From: Climacium dendroides
Lineage: Eukaryota > Streptophyta > Bryopsida > Hypnales > Climaciaceae
Direction of reading: 5' to 3'
Length of the DNA stretch: 64,000 bases
Assembly (NCBI GenBank): GCA_950106755.1
Contig: OX467083.1
Coordinates: 35,955,029-36,019,028, forward strand
Every line of letters starts with the position of its first letter. Positions within the stretch are counted from its first letter, which is position 1. The position numbers were made by a program, and so were the translations under genes. Shown here in pieces: positions 1-13,844 of this stretch. A model generated the notes under the pieces. It was not told the origin of the DNA. It saw nothing but the letters and a program-made list of their open reading frames with translations, and made no database searches.

Positions 1-1746
1 TATACATATATAATTAAAGCTCACATGCTCAGATACTAGCACCATTGGCTCTAACTATACTACTTTTTAGAAAAAAAGTGCTTGAAATTAGACCCACCTA
101 TTAATTGCACGGATGATAATTATGCATTGGAAGAAGACACACCAAGAGAGGTTCTACTTGCACTTGGAATTAGTATCATTCAAAGTCCTGCTTCAAAAAT
201 CACAAATAGTTTACACAAGAAAGTATGACAAAGAAAAATTGGTGGCTAGTTCAAAGTTATCCGGTGGGATTGGGAGAGAACTTGGTAGCAATTTGAAATT
301 AAAGCATCAACACCTCCTTCTTACCCCCACCCGTTAAAAAAATTTACAAAATTTCTTTTTAGAGTAAAAAATAGAAAAAATAACCAGATTGGGTACTTGA
401 AAATGGTTCAATTTGAGAATTAAAGGAAAAGAACTCGAAAAGAACTTAGAAAACATCTTGAACACTAAAATGTGGATTTGAACTTTGGACAACCAAAATA
501 GAGCCTATAACAAGTAAGCACAAAAACAAAAAAAGTATAATGTGCCACGACAAAGTATATTTAAAAAAAAAGAAATGTATAAATAGCACAACAAATTGGA
601 AGATTTGAATGCCATTTTTATATTTTTTGCAATTGACCGTGTGAAATATGATCTATCATTTGAAGGTCATAGGTTTACAATTTTTGCTTTACCCCTAAAT
701 GATTTGACAATGCTTTGGGGGATTTAATTACTTTTAGGCTCGCAATTGTGATGTCAATTTTTCAATTGGGACCAACAATTGGAATTTTGCACATAGATGC
801 ACACAATGATTGTCTTGAATATACAACAAATTTTATAGAATCTAGACTGATTTTGTGGTTCCAAAGTTTTGTCCAATCTAGTCCTTTTGATCTCATCATG
901 GGAACATTAGGCATCAATAAAATCAATAAAATATAAGACCCATCTTATATTTCTTTTTTTTTTCGAAATTTTTAATGGATTTTCAACTAAATTTAAAAGA
1001 AAGTCACTAACTTGAATGAATTGTGAGACAATTAGATTTTCCTAAAAAGAAATTCAAAGATGAATTATGCATATGCAAAGTAATGTACAAACTTCTCCTC
1101 TAAGTTTTAAAGTAAATATCTTACTATTAATGAGGTTTTACACTTTGAAGTTTTTTCACAATACACTTCAATGAATTAGCTATATGATTTTAAGGCTGGA
1201 TTAAATAAATTAGTCAAAGTAAAATACTTTTTGAAGTGCCCAAGTTGAGATCCAAAATCCATTTTACCTCATAATTCTACAATTCCTTAATCATATTGGG
1301 CACAAATTATTGACTTTGGAAAACTAATAACATGAAACACATTACCCTAAAAGAAATTATTCTTTTTTCTTACTTTGTAATGACCAACCCAAAATGCAAA
1401 AGCTGAACATGGATTTTCCGATCATCTAAAAGTCATCATTACATCAGAGATATCCTTTAAATTCATTTCAAAGATTTATTTTGTATTTTTTCTTTGACCT
1501 CCCATATACAAGTAGAACTACTAATCAATTGAGTATACCTTGATATTTTCGACTAATTGAATCCCTATGGATTCAAACATTGGAGGTATAGAATAATCAA
1601 TATAGAGGTTCAAAATTGATGGTGAGTTCATTCAACTTTGAAATTTGCATGAGAAACAAAGTGTGATATGTCCCATTAAATGAGGTACAACCATGTTTGT
1701 AATCTTACAAAATCATATGGTCATTCAATTTCAAAGTCCTCCTAAA
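1..1746. other. AT-rich intergenic DNA
   Basis: No gene could be supported. The stretch is strongly AT-rich with many A and T runs. The two short open frames near 113-337 and 715-936 have AT-driven composition, no recognisable motif and no convincing splice context, so I treat them as chance frames. Confidence 0.6.
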
Positions 1747-1750
1747 ATAA

Positions 1751-2636
1751 CCCCTAAAGTCCCAAGGCCATTTTTCATCAAAAAAACACTCAAAACTATC
1801 ATTTTTAATACAAATAACAAAAAATTTAAACATTTGTTTCTTTTGCATATCCAACCATAGGTTCTTGCACTCCACTAGTATGAAAATATCAAGAAGAAGT
1901 TTCCAAAACTTTGACTATGTCAATCATAAGATATAAGCGGTTAAAGTGAAGTAAATGAAGTTTTTGCTCCTAACTAGACTAGATTGTAAGGATTTAAATT
2001 GTCTTAATTTGGAATTTTGTACTATTGAATTTAGATTTTTTTATGTTGAAGAATTGAGTTGAAATTTAGAAGTAATTTTTTTTAAACTATGATTTTCAAT
2101 CTTTAAAAAATTGTTAAATTGAAGTAGATATGAGACTAGAAGGAATAACTAAATTATTGTTGATAGCACTTAGATGGAATTGAAACACACTCATTCCAAT
2201 GGTGAGAAATTTTTAGAAAAGCAAACAAAACCATGTGTAACTTGGTTTTTAATTGTTGAAATTGAGTTCAAAAACAAATTCAAAACATTATTCTCTTAAG
2301 AATTTGCTAAGATTGCTTGCAAAATAAGAAGCTTAATGACTTTCACATTACTTATCCAAATGGAATGAATCAAATCTCTCTACATAGATAAAAATATTAT
2401 ATATATATATATATGTATATATTTTGTTGCCCACTCTTACTTGTTTGGGATTTATTGTATCATAAGTTCTGCTCGTGGGCACCAATTGAAATAAAAATTA
2501 TATTTCTAGAATGCTAATTAGTTTTAATTAATTATCTTGAAAAAGGAGTTTCAAAAAATCTCGACAACAATTGAGACCATAAATACCTACTCGAACCCTC
2601 TAAGTCTCCTAAGGATACTCTTGGAACTTTTAAGGA
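1751..2636 (+). repeat. Degraded copy of the TTAA-flanked ~0.9-kb repeat family
   Basis: This interval is collinear with the better preserved copy at 30960-31928. It starts with CCCCTAAAG after ATAA (TTAA in the intact copy). An 'aaccataggttcttgcac' block follows about 110 bases in, then a late block reading 'tccaaatggaatgaat', and an AAGG-rich decayed right end. It has no long reading frame, so it looks non-autonomous. An internal (TA)n run lies near 2399-2416. Ends are approximate. Confidence 0.6.
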
Positions 2637-4532
2637 TTCACAAAATTATTTTTAATTTGTTTGTGACTAAATGAGAAACAAAACAAAGCATAAAACTCAA
2701 TGTGACTTCATTTGATTTGAAGTTGGAGTTTCATGTTTGTTTGTTTTTAAGAAAAATAAAACACCACTTGAATAGTTGAATCATGGTGAACTTAAATGGT
2801 TAGTATCTCTATTATCCTTCCACTTTTAATTACCCTTTGGAACACATCATTCTTCTCATTTTGGATTTCCATATTACGTCGATTATACGTTGAGGTCCTT
2901 CGCCGATGAACAACCTTGAATCCACGTGCTAGCTGATGCTAAGTACCCAAATATCCTCCAGACATTTGACTCTTTGTTAGAGGTAGACATTCATTACAAG
3001 TGGATTAGATTAGATGATTGTTTTATCTCCACTGATCATACTTACTAGTGTCCGACAAGAGATGCGACACATGCACTTTTATCGAAAAAAGAACCATTCA
3101 TAGTGCAAATGGCTAATTCATGAGTCCTTCACATGGGCTTCAGAAATTTAATCCACTTCCTGATGCAGAGTCTCGGTTGGGTCTGGCATTGTGTGCGGCA
3201 TGTGTTCTTTGCTTGGACTTCAAGACACATCATTAGCCCTAATGACCCTATGAGATTGTACTTTCCAAATGGGTCCAAACAGCCAAAAACTTTGAGCAAT
3301 TGGTTTGCTCATTTTCTTCTTCTTGAGATCGGATAGAATGCAACCGTAGGATCTTGTAGTTCACATTGAAAGTGAACACTTTAAAGAATTTCAAATTATT
3401 TGAGTACAATGTAATTTTGTATTTCCTTCATCTCAAAAAAAATATGGGGTTTCAAAATATACTTATTCCAAATTAAATTTAAAATTGGCTCTCTACAATT
3501 TGATGGACAACAATTGAAGCTAGTTCAAACACCCTGAAGCAAAAGAATTTGCATATATGACACTTCAAAGACTATATAGCAATTCCATCTTTACAAAGGG
3601 AATTGAAATATAGCCTCTAACCAAGGCAAAGAATTCAACCCATAACTATATATAAACTACTACTAACAAGTCTCTTGTTGAGAATTTTCTTGACTTGAAT
3701 TACACAACAGAAGACATCAATGGACATCACTATACCAATGCTGCTTAGAGAATGATCAAAATTAATACCACTGGAGTAGTTCCAAAAAAGGCAAAAATTT
3801 GTTGATTTTGCTGCCTATTTTCAACATGCGCTACTTCATTGTTGACTTCCATTTAGTAGAAGTTGCAATAACTACGCAATTATTTGAAAATAGGAGCTAC
3901 TTACATACAAATCTAGCCATTTTTTTAAAAAACCCTAGATTTATTTCAAAACAAGGGAAGTATACATAAATTTAAGTTTGAAGTTTAATTTGGGTCAATG
4001 GAAAAATAGGGTTGCACACTTTGAAGAAGCATATCTTAGTGAGAATATTTTAATATGATGACCTTTTATACTTTGTGAAAGACAAGAGAGTTGAGAATGC
4101 TCATGTAAGATTTCACAACATTTTGGTCAATTTGCAATTCTTGGTGGGGCTTGCAATATACTTTGGAAATTGAAATGAGAGTAGTATTTGTAAGAAAAAC
4201 AACATGGACACACTTCTTTTTTCCTTTAGTTCTTTGGATCTAGCCTTTTTGAGGTGGGCAACAATCCCATTAGTTTCCTGACTTTGCAATCCATGTCCAA
4301 AATGAATCTAAAAAATGAGTCGTGAATTACATTATACCACTCAACTTTTACAAAATTCCACAAGGTAGAGTTTAACTCAAAATTTGATGAAACTACTATC
4401 ATGATTGGTTTCATAACATAGTTTAATTTTTAGAAATAACTTTCATTTAAAAAAAATTCAAAATCTAATAACAAGGAGCTCAAAAAGGAGGGACAACACT
4501 AAGAAGTGGTCACTTGGATCATTAGGGGTTAA
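2637..4532. other. AT-rich intergenic DNA with a TTAA-type repeat end
   Basis: No supported gene. At 4525-4532 the sequence reads GGGG followed by TTAA after 'ggatcatta', which looks like the right end of another TTAA-flanked repeat. I could not place its left end. The frame at 3133-3336 has a more balanced composition but no known motif. Confidence 0.5.
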
Positions 4533-4813
4533 AGCGAGGACACCCAAAATTGCATCATATCTAAATCCACCATCATCACGTTGTGTACATCTCCAAAATC
4601 AATACATATGTGTATTGAAGAAATGATTTTAGAACATCTACCAAAAAAGACTTTGACCTTCTTAAGTTTTGCATATGATATCCACATTTTGCATTTTTTT
4701 GGTGTATTGAAACCTCCTTTCACTTTCCAACAAGAAAGTATAAAAATTTGATAATTCTAATAATAGTAACTAGACACAGTAGCAAAAAGTAGCATTTTGG
4801 GGGGTATCCACCT
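4533..4813. mobile_element. TA-flanked MITE, degraded copy
   Basis: The whole ~280 bp aligns with the element at 7356-7626. Shared blocks include 'gtacatctccaaaatca', 'attgaaacctc' and 'cagtagcaaaaag', and both end in a GGGT...CACCTTA / GTACCTACCTTA motif. The left terminus (AGCGAGGACACCCAAAA) has diverged from AGGTAGGTACACCCAAA. It lies directly beside a TTAA-type repeat end. No coding capacity is visible. Confidence 0.65.
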
Positions 4814-4815
4814 TA

Positions 4816-7353
4816 ATTCATGCCATATGGTATGATATGCAAACCCAAAGTGACTAACTGTTTGGATTTTCCTACAATCAATCATTTTTCTGGTGTATGC
4901 TGACCTTGTTTCTACTTGTGAGATGCCACAAAAATTCCAATATGATTGGTCAATTCCTATGAATTTGAGACTTGGAAAGAACTTGAATGAAGAACTTTCA
5001 ACACTTTTTAGGAAACCAATTTGAGGCTGGGAATAAAAGAAGGTGAGTTTTTTTAGGTTAATACACCTAAAAGCATTAGAAAAAGCTTCGTGGTATAATG
5101 AATATGCTGTAGAAAATGAACAATTTTCACACATTGGTGAGGGACTAGGAATCAAAATGCAAGTGGTTCCATAATTTTGGAAGCATTGTGAATTTGTTAT
5201 AAATTTTCAAAGATGCAAGAAGTAAAAGGCTAAAAGTGTAAGTGCAAGTGATGCCAAAATCCATTTGATGCATATTAAGAAAATGACACTAGTAATATCA
5301 AATTATGTCATAGATAGAGGAAGTTAAAACAAAAGAAAGTATACCCAAAATCGATCACTTATAAGGTCTGCCACCTCTATAATACTATAAATAGAACTGC
5401 TCACTATCCCAAATGACTCCCAACTCCACCTTACACACTTGTCCTTCTAAGGTAAAACAACCCATTGTGGTTAGAATGAGGAGTTTGACATCATCTTATT
5501 GCTGAAAATTTTCAATTTTTTTCCCACATTAGTATAAGTGTGAGAAACAACAAGTGCAATTGAAATTATTATTTTTTTTGACAAAGTATGAATTTATTAA
5601 AAAAAATTGAAGTATTCAATGCATCATGGCCCAAAAGAATCTATAGAATACCCTATAACCAATAAAATTTGAATCCATAATGCTCATCTTACTACCTAAT
5701 GCAGTCACAATATTTTCTATTATGAAAAAACCTAAAAAGTCAATTTTACAATGAATTTCACACTGAAAAGTTAAAAATTCCTAATGAGATCACTATTCAC
5801 TCCATTACTATTATGTAAAACATTGATTGTGGCCCACATCTCACATACTGAAAAAACGCACAGTAAGTCATTTGACCACAATGGGCTGTTTTACCTTAAT
5901 GCTCACCATTTTGAGTATCCTCTCTGTTCAGTTTCCCTTTCCGTTGCAAAGGTAGGTGTTGGTTAATTGGTTTTCAGGAGTGGTCGATTTTAGGTGTGGT
6001 TACCTTACCTCACTTTAAGTTATGGATTGTGAATAGCAAATCACACGCTGCTGCAGCTGTAAGAACCCATGTCCTTATTAAAAATACGGTTGTGTTCATT
6101 GGAGCTTGGAACTTGGAAGAGGCAGAGTTTCATTATATATTTTCATGACATTTTCCCCATTTGTATGTTATGACTACAGCAGTGAAGCCTGAAATAGTAG
6201 CTGGGTCAAGGACAGATCTGTCCTCTTACGCCCAGATACCTTATTAAATCAACCCCAGCGTCAGATTGGATTGGTTGCAGCTTACAGTGTGTCTCACTGA
6301 CTGTTTTCATGGTGGCTGCAGTTTCATATTCCTGGATCCAGGCCCTCAATCTCATTGATAACTTAAATTAAGTACCCCTCCTTCTTCTTCCGTCAGTTGC
6401 TTCTTTTTCTTTCTTTTTCGACACAAATGAAACAGACAGCAGCTTCTTCAGTCCGGATCCTTGATAGCTTAACTTAATGCAAGTGACCAGGAGGCGACCG
6501 ACTGCACTCCGTTTTCCATGGATCCTGACTCCTGAGCTTTCCGGAATGAAGCTGGCTGGGGGACAAGAGATATAATATTAGAGAATACAGTTGTTACGAA
6601 ACTGATGTGTTTCGTACAGCCCCTCTGGCATGCACTACCCTAGATGGGTTCTGCATGTCTCGAAGCTTGTCTGTCTGTACTCTTTTGGTTTTCCTTCTTT
6701 ATTTTGTGGGGAAAAGGAAATGGGAAGACTTGTGGGTACGTACTTTTCTCCGACTTTTCTTCGACCTTTCTTCCCATTTTCTTCGACCGCTTCTCTTCTA
6801 CTAATTAAACAAACCCAACAAAATTAAACAAATTTGTGTGGTGCATGCCAATGAAGAGAAGCCATAACAGACCCCACACCTCCACATCTACTTTGAGACT
6901 GAGCGAGATGGGACAGTTGTCTGTACGCACGTATGGTCTCTTGATGTGCTCATGGGATGAGCTGGGTCTCGATGCTTGAATGTCCCGTGAGCGTGAGGCC
7001 ATTGAGGGGGAAAACGTAGGGCTGGGCTGGGCCGTGAGAAGAGCCCAGTCCAGTCCAGTCCAGTCCAGCTTGCTAACTTGTCAACCCGACCGCAGGGGAT
7101 CTTGAGAGAAACCACAAAGTTGTCGACAAGTACTTTCATCCTAAACCCATCGTGGACGAGGTGCCCAAATAGGGGACGTGGGATGGACTTCCACAACAAC
7201 CAAAGAAAGAACAAACAAACAAACCAACGCACGCAGAGTGACGCACGCGGACCAAACTTCACTTACCTGAACTTACAAATGGCAGTCACAAGCTGGGCGG
7301 ATGGATGGACAGACCCTCTCCATAAGCTCACACGTGAGAAGTAAACTTACTAG
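4816..7353. other. Intergenic region with a GC-balanced island
   Basis: From about 6000 to 7350 the base composition becomes balanced, unlike the AT-rich flanks, which often marks a gene or promoter remnant in this window. Overlapping frames exist on both strands, but none shows a family motif or a convincing exon chain. A short tandem pentamer (CCAGT repeated about four times) lies at 7045-7069. I call no gene here. Confidence 0.5.
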
Positions 7354-7355
7354 TA

Positions 7356-7626
7356 AGGTAGGTACACCCAAATGTGCCACTGACCTTAAACTGCCATCTA
7401 TACTAGATGTACATCTCCAAAATCAGTTCTGTACCTGTGTGGAAGAAACGCTTTTAGAACCAAACTTTGTTCCTTAATAACTTTTGCATACAGTATCCAA
7501 ATGCCACGCTCTCTGGAACATTGAAACCTCTTTTCACTTGCCAATAAGTGCATATGAAAATTTGACCAGTCTAATAATAAATATAGGCTCAGTAGCAAAA
7601 AGAGGCTGTTTTGGGTGTACCTACCT
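7356..7626. mobile_element. TA-flanked MITE (mariner-like ends)
   Basis: Terminal inverted repeats AGGTAGGTACACCCAAA (left) and TTTGGGTGTACCTACCT (right) match over 17 bases and are bounded by TA on both sides (7354-7355 and 7627-7628). A TA dinucleotide duplication is typical of Tc1/mariner or Stowaway-type elements. The ~271-bp body has no transposase. A diverged copy is at 4533-4813. Confidence 0.75.
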
Positions 7627-7628
7627 TA

Positions 7629-10600
7629 AACTCTCTTTCCCACGGTCTTAGGGGCAGCAGCCAGTCATAACTTTCATTTTGTGATGCCAGGGTGCGCCCA
7701 GAGAATGGGGTGCTACCAGCTTTGAAAATTGGCATGACGTTATTTTTTCTTGTCTTGGTTAGCTACAATACAATTTTGGACATGATTTAGAAAAAAAAAT
7801 TGAATTCTGTTGAAAACTAGGTTACGAAATTGACCTGTTCTTCCACTGATTAGTTTTCACATAGGTTGTAGTTAGATCCCAAAATTTGAAACAGATGGCA
7901 ACATTTGGGGCAATAACAAATGGTTGACCCAAAAAACTTCACACCAAAAACTCAACAACATTTGAGCTTGCACTATTTTGAAATTTTGTAACTTCATTTC
8001 TAGGAAGCTAGTGTTACATGCACTAATAGGATAAATCAATATAATTTTAGTAACTTCATACATGTCATTTCAAAATTACTTTTTAATATTTAAATAATTA
8101 TGTAAAAATTAAAACCAAGTGAAAGAAGGGCATTCACACAAACACCATTATTTAATATCTGAGGTAAGTGCACCAAGGCGTTTTACATACACCTATTTTT
8201 CAGTCACAAATGCACTACTTTTCACTATTTTTGAAAACTTTGAAATTTGTACCACAAAATGCAACTTGATTTTGAAGTGTGAGAAGGTAGTTGCAAATTG
8301 GATCAATCCAAGACACATAACAACATTAACAAAATCTATAACAAAATTTCTATATTGTCTAGATGAAAATCCTTTGCACTTTGTCGTGGTTCATCACATA
8401 CTCTAAATCTAAAAATCAATGATAATCAATGAGATAGTTTTGAATTTTTCTTACATTTACTATCACAAAGATTTCATTTCCATATTGCTTTAGGATTTTT
8501 TTTTCATTTCTATATGTAACTTGATGTTTCCCCTAAATGACTAGAAAGACCACTTTGGGAATTTTGAAGATTTGATCAAGCTATATTGACTCTATATTTT
8601 GAAAATTTATATGAAAATTCTTAGGGTAGATTCCAATCATCATATTCAATATGTGATGATTTGTTTAATGTCTTTCCAATAATTATTGCAAAAGTTGTAC
8701 ATAAGTTTTTTTATTCATTTTACATGTAAATAAAAATAAAATTTAAAAAGAATGATTTATTCATTTTATCTAGATAATAGAATTGATTGATACCTATACA
8801 AAATCCTCTTAACCATTCTATTCTACTTGCAAGTGAGATGAAAGTTATAAGGTGTTTTACTTTGCGTTAATATAGAGAGAGAATCCTATATACAATCAAG
8901 AATTGTAAATCCCAATGTCGAACTAAATTTCAACATTTTGGCTAAAAATAACAAGTTATAGGGCACAAATATGTTTTTCTAAAACATTTGAAAAAACAAA
9001 ACTTTGCCTTTTAGAAGGGCAATAAATATCTAATTATTGAAGTTTAAGTACATTGATCTTGCAATGGGTAGGGAGCCTCACTCTAAACTTGGAGGAGGAT
9101 GTACTTGAGCAACTTGAGTAAAAGATCATACAATTGGATTCATTATAGAATAAATAATAAATAAAACTTTAGTCTTGCTTTGGAAAAGAGTATTTGAAGC
9201 AATTTTGGGACATTGATGGTGCACAATATAACACTTAAGGTAAAAATGTTACATTTTTTTTAATGGTTCAATAAAATATATTATTCACTTATATCTCTTT
9301 GAATGTGCATTTTATATAATTATTAAGGTAGAAATTTCTTTGATTTTTTTATGAAATCATTCATTAGATTTGAAAAAATAGAACCTATATATTTAGTATA
9401 AAATTAGTATAAATTGAGCAATTCATATGCCCTCAGTGCATAATAAAATTTGTATATTGCTATATGCAATCTTGTATGCAATTGTACACCAATATGTAAC
9501 CCATTTCTAAAATTCACCCCTACAGATTCTTACCTAAAATGTTCAACATCTATTTATTAGAGCATAGGGTCAATTTTAGATACACCTATTTCCAAAACAT
9601 TTGAAAATTTATAATTATTCATACAGTGTACCAAAAAAGCATTTAAAGAAAATAATGAATCTACTTTTTGACTTCTTTTCAATAAGATCCAACAAAAGAA
9701 GTTATAATTCAATGAAGGCGAATTTATATTAGGACATTGGCACAATCTCAAGATGATTTAATTTACAAACATGGGGCAAACTCAAGTGGCGCCCAAGTTG
9801 TAGAGTTGGATCAAGGATAATGGCAACTAATTACAAGCACTTAGGTCCAATTTATTGGTGCTAAAACCTTGCCTTGTAAGTGGCCAAAAGATGTAATAGA
9901 AAATTTGGTTGATTCTCATATAAAGTCTTTGGGCCAATTGATGGACCGATTTAAGAATCTAAGCACTCCAATTGCTTGTTTTGGGTGGTTTTGAAATCCT
10001 GCCCTAATAAAAAGTGGTCATAAGACAATCCATTATTTGAAATTTTGAACAATTTCAATTATTGTTCCCTTGTGTTGAATTTAGAACAATGCATGTGATT
10101 GGTGAACAAGAAAATATCTTATCTTTATTCCAAACCCACAATAATTATGAAAAGAAAAAAAATGAGGAAGGCCTCAATGTCTCCATCTCATAAATACCAA
10201 GGCCCACAATATAGAACAATAAAGGATTCTTTTTGAGAGGATAGTGAGAAATTACTACCAGTTACAAGATAAGCGAGTGAATTAATAACCTCTATATCTA
10301 TATTTTTCTGAGCATGCTAGATTACAATTGATATGGTATTAACAATCTAGCATTTGTCCCATATATGTACCTATTTGTCATACCGTATCAATATTCTATA
10401 TAACACATCTATATTTTCTACACCATACCATATGTATACCATCTATATATTCTCTATTGTTAGGGTCTAATTCCTGATTGAGGCATCAAGCATAAAATTT
10501 GCCATCTAAGTCCATGAGGTTTAGATAGTTGGGCCATTTCCAACTTGTACTTCATTCATGTTGGTGTTTTAGACCAAAGTTATCCTTTTTCTTCCTACTA

Positions 10601-11662
10601 CTTTTTTTATATTGCTATCTATATAAAAAAAAAATTGGTTTTGAGGGTAGGTGGGTAAATCAAGTGTTTTTATTTATTCATTTGTTTGTTCATGATTTGT
10701 GTAGGTGGTCAATTAATCTCTAAATGCCCAAGGTCTTTTTTGAGCCTCTTGAAATTTGTTTTTAAGTGATGAAAAAGTCAAAATTTTGATAAGTTTCATC
10801 AATTTTTGGAAATGTAATTGCACTAAGTCAAACTAGACATGTTTACTTAGAGATCACATGAAAAAGAAAACACAACAATGTCACTTATGGATTGAAAGAC
10901 TATAATGTTTGATCACAAAGGTGTTAAAACTATGAAAGTGATTTGAAGTCTTTCAATCCTCTTTTCATGTGTCAACTTTAAGAAATTGGTGACCAAAAAA
11001 ATATGAGCTTAGAGGGCATAACATACATAAACCCAATCAACTTACAACTTCTCAAAATCTACTACAAATTTTTTAAATGAATTTCTAATGTGATATTTTC
11101 ACCAAGATTTAGTGTATTTGAGGCACATTTCCAAGAGACCTTGACACTAGAAAATCAAGATTTGCAATGGACACCCTTGCTCAAAATGTTGAATAGAAAA
11201 ATCTTAATAATTTATTTTCAAAATTGGATTTTGATGCTAAAACTAGACTTCAAAAAGGATTTAAAAAAAATATAAACTACTAAAAATAATAACTAGATTT
11301 TGGTTTTATTTAACTTCAAAGTATTGTGAACACCAAAATTTGGTACCTCGGGCATTTAAAGTGGAGGCATCCATTTCTGACCAATGACCCATATCCAACC
11401 TGTAGGATGCAGTTATTTCCAACCCAAACTTGGAATGTTTTTTTCCCTCTTTTTTAAGGTTTGGACTACTGTAACAAGTTCATAACACATGTTCCAAAGC
11501 AATGAGTAAGAAAATAGGAAGAGCCTAGACATTGGCTATGGGTTTAGAGCATTTTTTGCCTCCCAAGATTCATAGTAATTTCAATTCAAGAAATAAAATT
11601 ACCAATTTTTTTGCAATGCCCGTCATTTCTATCTTTGCACATAAAAAAATATTTGCTTTGCC
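7629..11662. other. AT-rich intergenic DNA
   Basis: About 4 kb with no gene I can support. The open frames here are short, rich in N/K/I/F/L and without motifs or splice support. No clear inverted-repeat element was delimited. Confidence 0.6.
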
Positions 11663-11666
11663 TTAA

Positions 11667-12562
11667 ACCCCAAAAGGACCAAGGCCTTTCTTTTGGGGGT
11701 TGATCCATTTCTATTTAAAAGAGTAAAAAAATTGAATTTTTTTTCACATCTAACCATAGGATCATACACATAACTAGTATGAAAAATGTGTGGAATAATT
11801 TTCAAAAATTTTGATTGCACAAATTGCAAGATGTTTGCATTTTAAGTGAAAAAAACAATTTTTTTAGAACATTGTGAGATTAGATTATTTGACCTTAAAC
11901 CTTCATAACTTAAATTTTTTGCACTATGGATTTTTGAGGTTTAAATCTTTATGGTGGGGAACTGAGTTGAGAGTTTAGTAAAAAAAGAAAACTTCAAGAT
12001 TTCAAAAACTTAATTTTCATTCTTAAGAAAATTGTTAAATAGAAGTAGGTAATAGATAGAGGAAAAATCTAAATTATTAATATCTCTAACATGGAATTAA
12101 AATGCACTAATCCCAATGGTGAGATTGTTTTGAAAAGCAAACTAAACTACGTGGAATCTTTTTTTGAAAAATTGTAAAAATTTATTTAAAAAATGAGTCC
12201 TATAAGTTGTTTTTTCAAAAAAAATGCTTCAGATTGCTTGAAGAAAAAGATTGTCCATAACTTTCACATCACATATCCAATTGAAATGAATCAAAGATTT
12301 CCATGTAGATAGAAACATAATCTACGAGAAAATAAAATAAAATTTAGAAATTCAAATTTAGAATTCTTTTTCTTGTTGCTCAGTCTCTCCTATTTTGAGC
12401 TTATTTGGAAGGCACCAATTGTTTTTTTTCATTCCCACAAAGATATTTAGTTTTTCTATCTTCAAAAAAACTTTCAAAAAATCATAAAAAAAAAAAATTG
12501 AGACCGTAGGTCCCTACCCGAAATCCCATTTATCCCCCAAAAGGACAATGGCCCTTTACGGG
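11667..12562 (+). repeat. Copy of the TTAA-flanked ~0.9-kb repeat family
   Basis: Collinear with 1751-2636 and 30960-31928. The left end reads TTAA, one extra A, then CCCCAAAAGGACCAAGGCC. The middle carries 'ctaaccataggatcat', the late part 'gattgtccataactttcac', and the right end CCCTTTACGGGTTA. Ends have drifted from the consensus. No coding capacity is visible. Confidence 0.65.
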
Positions 12563-12830
12563 TTACACTCCTCCGGATCGTGTCCAAAATCGCTTCTTTG
12601 ATCGGTTATGGGTACCTTCACCTCAGGAGTTAATTGATACCTGAGATCTGTGTATGTTGCGGGATACCACGGTGTAACAACGCCTTCCGACCAGCAACTG
12701 CCACATTTATATATCCCTTCACACGGAAGGAACTGGAGCAGCAGTGAGCGAAAGTTACAAAACTAATAATTCTGAAAAGTAAAGTCGTGCTCCTGGCTTC
12801 AGTGAGTTCAGCTCACTCCCTGATAATGGA

Positions 12831-12891
12831 GATGAGTTGGAAAGGCAATTGCGATGAGTTGGAAAGGCAATTGAGATGAGTTGGAATTGGG
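12831..12891. repeat. Tandem repeat, 22-bp unit
   Basis: The unit GATGAGTTGGAAAGGCAATT plus two bases occurs twice in full and a third time truncated. It lies in a GC-balanced block (about 12750-13150) with overlapping minus-strand frames but no recognisable protein. Confidence 0.8.
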
Positions 12892-13584
12892 AAAGTCTCC
12901 CCGCTGGCAGTGAATGGAGTGACCTCCATTTCCGCAAGCAACTGAAGCTTCAGTTCCAGTTCGCCGGCTCCTTGGAGTGACAGAAGTCGCAGGCGCTGTC
13001 CGTCTCCCTGTCTTCCGGTCACTGTAGCCCACCAGCAGGAGCTTATGACCTTGGCGGTTTCGGACGTTCTGCTTGGCAGGGCCTGTCCTGGGGTGGCCCC
13101 TTGGCATGGGAAAGAACAAACCACACTCGTTGAAGCTGGAGCGTAGTTAGTGCTCCACCATCCACGGGGTAGAAAGGAAAAGAAAAGAAAAGAAAGGAAA
13201 AGAAAAGGAAGTCATGAATGTCAATTACGAAGAGTGCACTTTAACCAATTAAAATTCATTGAGAAAGAAAGATTCAAGAAAAATCATGGAAGAAAACAAA
13301 GGAAAGAAGAGGAAGGAGAAAGAGTGCTCGACATATGTAAATCAATGATATAAACATATAATATGTGTATTGTTATAACAAAACTTCCATAAGATAATAG
13401 CCTCGTGACTAGAAGAAAGTATTGCATTACAGGTATTGTCATTGCTTTAGAGAGGGGCGGCAACTTTAATGAAACTCTATACTTCTTGAGTTTTTGTAAG
13501 ATCAATAGTGCAAGTTGTGTCATTGCATTCATTTAATGCATCACTTTTTGCTCTTTTGGCCCACCACTTTTGGCTTTTACTTAA

Positions 13585-13844
13585 CCCCTAAACGTCACAG
13601 CCGGAACATTGGAATTCATGAGCTTCTCAGCATTGTACAGGGAAGAACGAAATAATGAGAAATTTTGTGATTCACTGAAGACTTCACCATTGAATCCATA
13701 AGCTGACTACTTGATGAGCCTGAGGTTCAAATTTCAAGAGAATCCACTATCTGAATTGATAGATTATAATAATTGATGAACAATGTCTTGGAGAAATCCA
13801 TGAACTTTGAACGTCCAGAAAACGTCTGTTGTGACATTGAGGGG
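13585..13844. mobile_element. 260-bp TTAA-flanked MITE
   Basis: The element is bounded by TTAA on both sides (13581-13584 and 13845-13848). Its ends are inverted repeats: CCCCTAAACGTCACA on the left and, read inward from the right, CCCCTCAATGTCACA, differing at two of 15 positions. There is no coding frame. A TTAA duplication with ends starting CCC is the mark of piggyBac-type elements; that class assignment is inference. The body differs from the ~0.9-kb TTAA family. Confidence 0.7.

Noticed and set aside
6888..7262. 124-codon minus-strand frame overlapping an 88-codon plus-strand frame
   Set aside because: Both overlap in a GC-balanced island, neither shows a motif, and the predicted peptides are rich in arginine, proline and tryptophan as expected from chance reading of such DNA.
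12808..13124. Two overlapping 103-codon minus-strand frames
   Set aside because: They read a GC-balanced block with a 22-bp tandem repeat in two frames; neither peptide has a recognisable motif or splice support.
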